Shown here: positions 24,301 to 33,364 of the stretch, piece after piece
Layout: each line of letters begins with the position of its first letter
How positions within the stretch are numbered: the first letter of the stretch is position 1
Assembly: GCA_036874045.1 (NCBI GenBank)
Contig: JAZBRI010000011.1
Span: forward strand, 15,146,001 to 15,210,000
Direction: 5' to 3'
DNA from: Cymodocea nodosa
Lineage: Eukaryota > Streptophyta > Magnoliopsida > Alismatales > Cymodoceaceae
DNA: 64,000 nucleotides
Notes under the pieces: model-generated
The model's input: only the letters and a program-made list of their open reading frames with translations
The model's database searches: none
Told to the model about the DNA's origin: nothing
Position numbers and translations under genes: made by a program

Positions 24301-27300
24301 TTGCCTGTTTATAATATTATTTGTTCTTAGCATGTGGTGTATGGTGCCATACATCATGCTGGAATGTTGGATACGTTTCTAAAAGTGCCTATTTGTTATT
24401 CAACTTTATCTGCAATTAAGTTGATCATTGCATGCAGTTTAGTTTCAATATTTTAATTGAGATTAATGTTCTGTATGCTTTTGGCAGGCAGAACTTAAAC
24501 AGAAGAGCATTCTCCTTCACGAGGAGATTACAAGACATGTAATTTTCTTGTCTTAAGTATTGTTGTCGTTTCTTGCTATATTTGAAATAATCAAGATTAT
24601 AGAGGGAACTTTGTTTAGGTTAAGCAGTTTGAAGATTGGGGCCTCCTCATTCCTGTTCCTTTTCCTCTCCGCTCCACTCCCACCCCCATGTCTTTGGAAC
24701 TTGACTCTCCTAAAGACTGCATATTCCTCAAAAGTTAGATCACACATCCCATCAGATGAACCAACAGAACCAGATGCTTGGTCATAGTGAGTTTGCCTTT
24801 TACTGCCAAAGAGATGTTCTTAGTGAACAACACACTTTTCAGATTCTCTTGGGAATTGCATTGTAGACCTTGTATCACCAAAGGAGTGAGGGCACCAAGA
24901 CATTCCTCACCTTATCACTCTGAAAGAGTAGGTGATCAACACATTTTTCTTGTGTCCCAATTGCATTGTAGACCTTGTATCACCAAAGAAGTGAGGGCAC
25001 CTAGACATTCCTCACCTCATCACACTGAAAAAATAGGTGATCAACACAATTTTCTTGTGTCCCACACAGAGCACAAAGCAGATTGTCTTCTCCTGCCCAA
25101 CAACACAATTTTCTGTTTACCACTCTGCTATGAGAAGCAGCCATGGGAAAGCATGAATTTTTTAAGAAGATTATTATGATGATTTTACCAGGCTTTCATT
25201 ACCAGTGACATATTTTAACCGTAAAAACCTTAGATGCACCCACTCAGTCTTAAAGACATCATTACGAGTGATAGGTGGATCAACCTTGAATAAAATCTGG
25301 AGCAAGTGTGCCACCTTTTTCACTACCTCCTTTGGTTTGTCTGAAATTCAGCTTCAAGGACCAGCTCGAGTTTTCAATGTTGCCAATGTCCTGTAGCTTC
25401 AATTCACTGTCTTGTACTCCTTTCATTAAGAAAAATTTATTGTCCTGCACCAAAGTTATCAGACCAGGGAAGTTGCTCAGATGTGCATCTGAGGCCCTAT
25501 ATCCAGACAAAAGCCGATTTCATTGTCACAAACTGCCTTGAAACCCAAGTGTTGCCCAAAAAATATTGCACCTTTTGGAGGCCAGAATAAAAGTGCCAAA
25601 TGTCAGAAGTTCTTGCACCATAACCTTGATTCCCCCTGCTTTCCTTATGGGATTTGCACTCATAGATCATTGGCCCCAAATTCTGCTCTCCATTGCCATT
25701 TACACAGAACTTTGTTGGAAGGTTCCCACAGACGCAGCCTTGTGGTCTCCCTATGAGATCCCTTCTAAAGCCACTTTCTACCTTTCATTTCTAGTGCGTG
25801 AACCCACCCCCTCTGGAAGATGAAAAAGGGTCAATGTAGAAGATTGGGATGCCAACAAGTAGACTTTTAAGCAACATGATCCTTCCACCTAAACTTAAAC
25901 ATCTCACATTCCATCCCTCAAATTTACAATCAATTTTATCAATGAGAACACATTGGTCACCAATCCAAGACTTGTTTAAGGATAAAGGCAAATCCAATAG
26001 TTTGAAAGACCAGTCTCCACCCTGATTTGACACATTGATCCCAACAATGGAACTTTTGGAGAATTTAATCTTCACTGAAGCACAAGCTTTAGCTTATGAA
26101 TTTTTTCCAAGGAATTGCCACAAAAAACAGCATACCATCTGCTTAGTATAGGAAGATGTTCATTTCCAGATTCGTCTTTCTAACAAATTAGAATTCACGA
26201 CACAAGGCGGCCAAAATATTGAAGTCCAGGTTGAACAGAAATGGAGAAACTAAGTCACATCATTTGACTCCTCTGACTAAAGGGAAAAACCTTCTCAATT
26301 TACTATTTACCTGTATTGATCCTTTTTGTGAAGAAAGAACATTCTTGATCCATGCAATCCACATATGCAGAAAATCATAATCCTTTAGAGCTTCAACTAA
26401 AAAGCCCCCTATATTGTTGTGAAAGGCTTTCCTTTCAAGTTTACTCAAAATCCTGAACTTCTTAGAGAATTTATAATCAGTGATTGGTCCCTGAAAAAAT
26501 ATAAAACTATCTACCAGAATGCATGTCTTAATAAATAGGAAATGTCATTTGAGCAAATTCAAAAAAAGAAACATCATTTGAGAAAGAGGAATCGATTTAC
26601 TCACTACCACCAACAGTTTGGTGATCATCATTGTAATAATCTCCAAGCTTTTGTTCATGATACTGATCAAAAAAATCCCCTTGCCCTCCTCCATTTTTTT
26701 GGGGACTAAAAAAATGGTGGTCAAGTTGTTGATTGAGTCCAAAGCAACGTTGGATATGCTAACCTCACTAAGAATGGATTCTAGATCTTTAGCTACTTGG
26801 AATAATTGCTTAAAATACAGGGTTAGGGAATTCACCTGGACTTAGTTACTTGATAGGTCCGAAGTTGTGGCTTTAATTTTCTCCAAAGTGAATTACTTAG
26901 TTACCATTCTAATATCATCATCATTCAATGTAGGAAACCTGTTAAAATGCCATCTAGGTCTTCAGCCACTGTGTTCTGAAAGAGGCTTTTATAAAAGGAG
27001 GCAATTGATTCCCGTGCTTGTCTACCTTTGATCTGCTGTCTGGCAATAAGAATTCTGTTCAGTTTATTCTTCACCTTGTGGTAGCACATCTTTGGATAAG
27101 TGGTGGTGTTTTCTCCAAGTTTCAGCCACAACTCTTAAGATCTCTATCTCCATCTTAAGTTCAAAGCCAACAATATTCCACCTGAAGTAGTGAAATGTCC
27201 TTTAATTCTTGAAAAGGAAAGCCATATAGCTGCTTCTTCCATACCCCATGCTCATCAGATCCTCATGAATGTTTTGGAGCTTGGTTTCCTGTAGTCCCAG

Positions 27301-30300
27301 CAGAGTGATGTTCTTCATTCCCACCAGGTATTTGTTGAGCTTTATTCCACCCTACCATTGCACCCACGAACATTCCAACAGAAGAATTTCATGATAACTC
27401 GATTGGTTGCCCCTAAGCTATCCTGCACATGCTCTTCCACCAACTGCATCTCATTGTCAAACAGCTGGAAGGGCTTGTTGGACTGGTCACTTGGTCAGAT
27501 GGTGTGATTGTGGGCACAATATCCATGGGTTTGAACTAAGGACAGGTGATTAACTTATTTTTTTTATTATCAAAAAGAAAAGAAGTTAATCACCTGCCCT
27601 TGAAGTTCATCCCCATGGATCTTGTGTGCACAATCCCCCCATCTGATCCATACCATAAGCCCTTCTAGCTGTTCGAGAAGATGCAGAATGGATTTGATGG
27701 TGAGTATAACTCCTGTTCTATCTGTAAGTTGTGAAACCCTCTCTTCCTTTGGCGATCTGGCAGTCTCTCTCCATCCGGTGGATTTGTAGCTCTGTCAATC
27801 AAACACCCATGGCCTTCACTTGAGTTTTGGAATTTTTTGCTTGCTATGTGCAAGCCCTTCAGGCTTCTGACTGGTGTACTGCCATTGAGCTTCCTCCATA
27901 TGCCTTGCGAAAATCCTCCAAGCCATATGTTGACTTAACCTTTTGTCTGTCCAAGCCAACATCGACATATTTGCCTGAGTTCCTTCACTTTGAATTTCCT
28001 ATGTTGTTCTCTATTGTATTATGTTGATGTATAAAGAAACTATCAATGGTTTCTCTTTGACTTTATCTTTGTGTGCTTTTTCTCATAATAATTTACCATT
28101 GTCTCTGTTCTTTAGTGGATAAAGACAGAGTTAGTGAAACTGAAGAAACAGATTGATCGAGCTAATGAGAAGGGATGGCGCAGACAATATCCTGCAAGCA
28201 TTACCTTTCCATAGATTGCATGTGCATGTTTCCATCATTGAATATTCTACTTGCTGTGTTTTCTCTTTGTATTTCTGTGTTGTCCAGTGTTTCTATGTGT
28301 GTGTTTAGGGGGTGTGAATTCCTAATTCTAAGGCCTTGTAGAATGTAAATTAAGTTATTATTGCATATGGGTCTCATATTGGAGGCTACCTTTTCTTCTA
28401 AATTGAAAGGAGTTTGGCAGAAGAGAATCAGCAACAGAATTAGTGTTTTCCGTTCCATTTATTTCCTCCTTAACCTTTTTGTCTGCTACATTGAATTCTT
28501 TGATAGATACTAGAGAGCTTCTTCGCACAAATGCTGAACAAGAACGTCTGTTGAAGAAGATTCCAGGAGTCATTCCAAGCACCGAATTGGTTGAATGCAC
28601 CTTAGATTCCAAAGGTGCCATCCAAAGAAATGAAGGTCCTCAAGACTTTGATAATTCTTTTATTTTCCAAACAAATCACTTATAGCAGTCCATAAATACA
28701 TATATTATCAAACATTTTTTGATCCAAAAATGCAATTTCTTCATAAGAACTGAACAGATCTGTCATAGACAAGTTACTAATATATGCACCTCTTAAAAAG
28801 GTCTTTATTTGGAAATTTGTATCAATGGCAATGGCTCTCTGATTTTTATTTTCTCATCACAAATGAGATTGCTTTCGTTTATTTTTTGCTTTTCTTTTTA
28901 ATAATAATAATAACTTTTCATTCAGCCAAATGATTGTAGAATTCAGCTTTACCTTAGGCTAGGGTTTGGTAGAGCTTTACCGTCTGCAGTGTATGACAGT
29001 ATGAGCATTAGTAAGTAATGCTTGTGTTCTTTAAGATGTAATAACTAGATCAAATGGTTTTCAAGTTCTGCAAGGTACTTTTATATATTTATGCATTTCA
29101 TGTTTTTTAATATTCTCTAATATTACATTTTCTAGGTAAATGTTATTTGGTAGAGGTAGATGTTAGATATCCAAATTGGCTAGAATATGTCTTTTTCAAA
29201 ATGCTAGATATCTTCTTAAATGGCTGTGCTGTTGATTGACTTCTAGATAATATCAAAGAGAACTTCAATTATTGGCATCACAAGTAAGAATTATGATCAA
29301 GCACACATTTAAAGTAATGAAACATGTTTTTGCTATTTTACAAGCTTACATATCATTTCCATTTGAAACATAAATAAGATTGTCTTGACATTTTTTTACT
29401 TCACAATTTTATTCATGAAGCAAATTGAAAAGATTTACTTGAAAATTTTTAAGATAAATTAGATGAATATAAGCTATTAAAATTATCTTTAATTAGAATC
29501 CCACATTGCTTTTTAATAATCCTTAAATGTCATCTTATTTTAAGAATATTCCTTTTGAATTCTATTGATGGTGGAACCTAGAGTTCTTCACCTTCTATTA
29601 TTCCTCTTGATCATTGGGATTATCTTGTAGTTCACGCACTATTGCTTGCTTAGATAAGCCTTTATAGGATTACACTAGTTGGAAAAAGAAAGATCAGGTT
29701 GTCCCAGAAGGTACTGACAATTCACTCTTCTTGATGCAGCTCTATACACTGCCTTCTTTTATTTTTTAATATTTATTACTGATATTTGGAGAGATAATAA
29801 ACACTACTCATCTCTTATACCATTTTTTTTCTTATGACCGCTTGCGTCATATGAATTGACATTTATCACTTTGCCCTCGTCATCTGTCTCTCTAACAACG
29901 AGTGTCCATCACATGACATTCCACATACCTGATTGGAAAAATACAATGCATGATGGGGAGATGCCTGCTTTAAAGTTTTGCAGGACCTGACTTGCATCAA
30001 CACCGCTTGGTGTACATATATCAGTTGCAAATAATTCACTACAAAATATAAGCTTAATAAAAGACACTTGTGGCACGATGATTTGTACAAACTTATGATG
30101 TGAAATATTTTGAGATATCCTCTTGTCGTTTGACTTGTTTGCATGTATGGTTCACAAAATTTAGTGAAGTTACTGTGGTCTAGTTTAGACAATGCACTGC
30201 AGATCACTTAGTTTTTATGAGGAAATGAGCTACATGCTGTCGTTCTGACTGTTTGTATTGTTGATATTCTAGTAACTTGATACTGAAAGTACAACAATTG

Positions 30301-31839
30301 AGGTGAGCATAATTTTCCTTGAGTACTTTTGTAACAAAGGATTAAGGCTAATTGATGCTTCTTGGATATAGAAATTACTCTTATGGGGGACAAATTTGCA
30401 TTATCCTAGATCTATGCAATTGAAAATGTTCTAGAACATGTATGCTTGGATGTAAATCATAGCATACTCCTATTGAACATAGTTTGGATTGTGGTATGAA
30501 TCTTTTGAAGTGGTTGATGATGTTGGACAATATAAACATCTTGTTGGAAAATTGATACGTCTCACTGTGACATGACCTAACATTATACTTGCTGTTGGAT
30601 TTGTTACTCACTTCATATGCAAACCCAAAATGGTTCATTGGAGATTTTCCCTATGTTATTATACTTGAAAAATGCATCAGTTATTCAAAGATTGAGTATA
30701 GAAGAATGACAATAATTTGTGTAAAACAATAAAACGAGAGATTACATTTCTTCTTCAAGTAACCTATACCCATGTATCGTGACAATCAGCCTTTGAGTTA
30801 TTATAGTTGTCCGTCACTTGAAGAATGACATCTTGAGTTGACGGATTACCACCTAAGATGCACAACTTCATCGGTTCAACTTGCAGACCGTTCTTTTGCC
30901 AAAAAAAAAAAAAGGGTGCACTGTTCATGAAAGTGGGTTTGGCTTAGGTCATTATAAGTCGTTGTGTAAAAAATCAATTGTGATAAATTTGTTTGGTTCA
31001 ACTTTAGGAGTGTTAGATACCATCTGCCAGTCTGTTTGAAACTCTTAAAAGTTAAAACGTTTCATGCTGCAAATGGGTTATTGTAACATGTGGGAAAAAC
31101 ATGTGCTGCAAATAGGTTTTCATTAACGTTCTTTTTCATGTGCTTTTTCCCCAGTAGTATTTATGCACGATGTTAACAGTCTTCTTTTGATTTATCAATG
31201 ATTGGAGTCCTCGTACCCTCTGGTACATCCTGAACATGGTATAGAATTTGAATGCCCCCCACTATTTTGTTCATTCTCTTATGTCCTTGGGAGCATACTG
31301 TATTTTGGATTCTTCACCGGCTCCATTTCCGTCAACGTTTTCAATTAATTGCATGCAGTATTTTCAAGAAGTCTATGTAATTTTAGTGTGACTAGTGGTG
31401 ACGTTTGTGTACGTATTGTTTGGCAGAATTGGATACCGGACGGTTCAACTTTTCCGATGCAAAAGACAGAGGTGTGGAGGAGAAAGAGAACGTTCGGGCT
31501 GTTCAAGTTGTCAAGATAGACAACGACGACGATGACAAGCGTAATACCTGTAGACAGAAGAGGCCTTCACACACCCAAATCATCAATTCGGTTGACGAGG
31601 GTGATGGCGACAATGCCAGCCCTGCGAACGACATGGTACCGCCTTTGGGAAAGGAGGCAGCAAAAAGCAACCGTTGGAATTATGTAGACCCGCTTGGGGA
31701 TGCTCAGGGATCCTTCGAGCTTGAACAACTGAAAATGTGGAGGGAGCAGGGGTTCTTTGATGATGATTTTAGAGTCTGGAGAGCCGACCAAACTCGAGAT
31801 GAGGCGATTTTGTTGACTGTTGCCCTGCATCTACTTTGA
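15355..31839 (+). CDS. PHD-SWIB-Plus3-GYF domain protein, 10 exons
   Basis: Exons 15355-15449, 20840-20919, 22096-22289, 22429-23245, 23343-23464, 23733-23792, 24488-24538, 28116-28186, 28490-28614 and 31427-31839 join in frame to 675 residues. Plant nuclear protein of the At5g63700/At5g08430 type, thought to act in transcription or chromatin. Domains: PHD-like Cys/His fingers (17-120; CxxC at 17/20, DCLKVYHLNC, FRCLCCPKSFCHRC), SWIB/MDM2 (about 214-295), Plus3 as in Rtf1 (about 324-456), a helical linker (457-530) and a C-terminal GYF domain (622-672; WNYVDPLGDAQGSFELEQL). No CCCH finger follows, unlike the NERD relatives. The PHD exon 2 is only 80 nt and stands alone between introns of 5.4 and 1.2 kb. 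Intron 8 is AT-AC. Exon 9 has a second in-phase donor at 28635. Introns 1 and 7 hold retroelements. The stop lies 267 bp from the stop of the opposite-strand glycosyltransferase. Confidence 0.9.
17000..18258 (-). mobile_element. Copia-type 5' internal region with gag relic, in SWIB intron 1
   Basis: On the minus strand, sequence leftward from about 17960 translates, with stops, to a Copia-like gag: a motif like 'VDQPIQSYYRNMQALFKEL' (about 17480-17420), then 'LVGLLSNLASQV' and a decayed zinc knuckle (C-x2-Y-G-K-x2-H-x4-C) near 17110-17155. Upstream, at 18256-18245, is TGGTATCAAAGC, 11 of 12 matches to the usual plant primer-binding site for initiator tRNA-Met (TGGTATCAGAGC). The order PBS then gag fits an element 5' end. 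No protease, integrase or RT was seen to the left, so the rest has been lost. Confidence 0.65.
18259..18415 (-). mobile_element. Candidate short LTR (157 bp) next to the primer-binding site
   Basis: Read on the minus strand it starts TGTAAGACT (18415) and ends in TAATCACA (18259), giving TG...CA termini, and lies two bases before the primer-binding site. It is short for a Copia LTR, and no matching second LTR was found, so the left boundary on the minus strand is a guess. Confidence 0.4.
24790..27443 (-). mobile_element. Decayed LINE inside SWIB intron 7, antisense to the gene
   Basis: Minus-strand order matches a plant LINE ORF2. It begins at 27392 with MKFFCWNVRGCNG, the start of the APE endonuclease, followed by a fragment like GLQETKL. 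RT pieces follow: a pre-RT segment at 27131-26925, 'MWIAWIKNVLSSQKGSIQVN' with 'FFPLVRGVK' at 26448-26260, a decayed YADD box (ADGMLFFV) near 26160-26130, and 'IKFSKSSIVGINV' near 26073. A segment with 'CLSLGGRIMLLKSLL' and a cysteine-rich zf-RVT piece ('LCGTQENCVDHLFFQC') near 25070-25020 close it. Internal deletions and stops make it inactive; its total of about 2.7 kb is roughly half of a full element. Confidence 0.85.
24856..25065. repeat. Tandem duplication of 105 bp within the LINE relic
   Basis: Two adjacent copies, 24856-24960 and 24961-25065, each begin TTGCATTGTAGACCTTGTAT and end near CTTGTGTCCCA, with scattered differences. The unit is a multiple of three, so an ORF runs through both on the + strand; that is a by-product. 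It lies in the zinc-binding 3' portion of the LINE. Confidence 0.85.
27444..27686. repeat. Imperfect inverted repeat with arms of about 105-110 bp
   Basis: The left arm (27444-27556) and right arm (27583-27686) are reverse complements with moderate divergence. Anchors include AGGTGATTAACTT against AAGTTAATCACCT around the centre, and CTGCATC (27444) against GATGCAG (27680) at the outer ends. The loop is about 26 bp of T- and A-rich sequence. The left arm adjoins the endonuclease start of the antisense LINE, so the structure may be a LINE 5' inversion. It lies in SWIB intron 7 and would fold as a hairpin in the pre-mRNA. Confidence 0.8.
28187..28489 (+). other. U12-type AT-AC intron of the SWIB gene (intron 8)
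   Basis: Exon 8 ends at 28186 and the intron starts ATATCCTG, 7 of 8 to the U12 5' consensus ATATCCTT. CTCCTTAAC at 28466-28474 is 8 of 9 to the U12 branch-site consensus, and the intron ends in AC at 28489, about 16 nt later. Joining the exons gives CA|A TTG and the frame continues QLNSLIDTRELL, matching the family's linker. No GT lies near the exon 8 end, and the nearby AG at 28503-28504 would create an immediate stop, so a GT-AG reading fails. Confidence 0.88.
28615..31426 (+). other. Long intron 9 of the SWIB gene, nothing else recognised
   Basis: About 2.8 kb of AT-rich sequence. Antisense ORFs at 29866-30207, 30208-30393 and 30381-30638 are consecutive on the minus strand but show no domain I recognise. 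An A-run sits near 30900. No extra exon in phase could be supported. Confidence 0.5.
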
Positions 31840-32106
31840 GATTGAGGACGACGATACCAGGGCCGAAAATTCTAACCGTCTTTTGAAGAAAAAATAAAAA
31901 AAGCGACGTCTTGCTAGTTTCTGCTGTTCAATTTTCGGCCGCTGACTGAAATTTAAAGACCAAAATGACGTTTTGGTTACTTGGTCGGTTAACTTGTAAT
32001 CGAAGTAATATATTTATGATTTCGTTACTGCGGTGGGTGTGGTTTGATGTATTTTTGTTCTGCCTATTGCGCTATAGTTTTAACTAATCGGGACCAAAGA
32101 GGAGAC

Positions 32107-33364
32107 TCAAAACCCCATTGCCTGCGAAGAAATTTGAAGCAGCGGCTCCAAAGCGCTGTGGGGAAACTTCCTCGCGAACAGAAAGCAGAGGGTGGTGTTG
32201 TGACCGTTGTACTTGCACGGCTGCCCGCCCCTGTTCCTGATGGACTTGACGAAATCCACGGTGATTAGGCCGCGGCCGAAGGTGGCCGGATGCCTGCCTT
32301 TTCTACTCCAGTCGGTGTAGGTGAGGGTGCGGTTGGAGTTCATGGCCGGATTGAAGATGTTGACGAGGGTGGGAACGAAGTGCTCCTCCGCGAACCTGTC
32401 GAACAGGTACTTGTGGAAGAGGGGGTAGTACGTGAGGTCCAGAACGATGGGTGTTGCAAGCGCACGACTGAGCTCGTGCCATGCGGCCCCCTTCCGCCAC
32501 TGCTCCCGGTAGATCTTGGGCTTCATCTCGTTCTTGTACCGTCCCCACGTGAACACCTTGTACTCGTCGAAGGAGTCGACGAAGCTGAGAGGGGTGTTGG
32601 TCAGGTAGGCGTGGGTGGTGGTGAAGTTCACCAGAGGAATGCAGCTCTCCGACAGGAGGACGAAGTACTCGTTGGAGTAGTCCAGCAGGGCGTTCGCCAG
32701 CAGCCGTCTCTCCGCGTTCTCGATTGTTATCATCCCCCACGACACGTTCTGCATGCCACCCACCGTTCCCCCGTTAATTTCAAATGCTCTAATTACATGA
32801 GATTGGTGTGCTTGGTATACCCACCTGGCTTGGGATCTGACGTTGGTAAAAATGAGACGTGGTCGATACGTTGAGCTCGTAACCGGGAAGAGCGTGGACG
32901 TAGACGGACAGCATCTTCTCGTGCCCGTGGAAGTACTTCTCCCACAGAGGCATGAGCGGCAGAGGACCTCTGGTCAGGAACATGAACGCGATCTTCGGCA
33001 CTCGCTTGCACGGCACCGCCGGCTCCTTGGGCATCGTCAGGACCCTCCTGAACAGCTCCTCGTCCGACATGCCGTGCATCAGCGGCTTCGGCTCCCCCAA
33101 GCCCTCCAGCTCCGAGCAGTCCTTGACGACCACGGCGGGCCTTGCGCTGCTGTTGTACGGCACGTCGTCCTCGTGCTTCTGGCAGTGGAGTTGCAGGACG
33201 CCGAGGTCGCCCATCAGCACCAGCCCCCCGATGGCCGTGGCCGCGAAGGTGATCATGACGATCACGATCTTGGTCAGATCGAAGGAGAAGTGCCAGCGCC
33301 AGCGCCAGCGCACCTTCTCTCCCGGCGCAGTGTGGTCGTAGGGCTTGAGCTTGTTTTTGCCCAT
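32107..33364 (-). CDS. Core-2/I-branching GlcNAc-transferase-like protein (GT14, DUF266), 2 exons
   Basis: Exon 1 33364-32825 and exon 2 32748-32107 join across a 76-bp GT-AG intron to 393 residues. Members, including rice BC10, are Golgi type II membrane glycosyltransferases linked to cell-wall or arabinogalactan glycosylation; the exact acceptor here is unknown. Visible: a short basic cytosolic tail, a membrane anchor at about 31-53, the catalytic-domain opening FMFLTRGPLPLMPLWEKYF, then ERRLLANALLDYSNEYFVLL-SESCIPL, QWRKGAAWHEL, the segment TYTDWSRKGRHPATFG, and the C-terminal FARKF-ALEPLL...MGF. Length and ending are normal for the family. The start at 33364 has a strong context (GCCATGG); an in-frame ATG at 33409 would add 15 residues. 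Coding sequence is markedly GC-rich, unlike its neighbours, which produces long ORFs on the opposite strand. Confidence 0.93.

Noticed and set aside
24778..25179. 133-codon + strand ORF in SWIB intron 7
   Set aside because: It is the antisense of the LINE zinc-binding region; the internal repeat explains its length.
29866..30638. Three consecutive minus-strand ORFs in SWIB intron 9, suspected transposon pol
   Set aside because: I could not match them to RT, integrase or transposase motifs, so I do not call an element.
31840..32106. Possible overlap of the SWIB and glycosyltransferase 3' ends as a regulatory antisense pair
   Set aside because: The stops are 267 bp apart, so untranslated regions may well overlap, but nothing in the sequence shows regulation; tail-to-tail neighbours are common.
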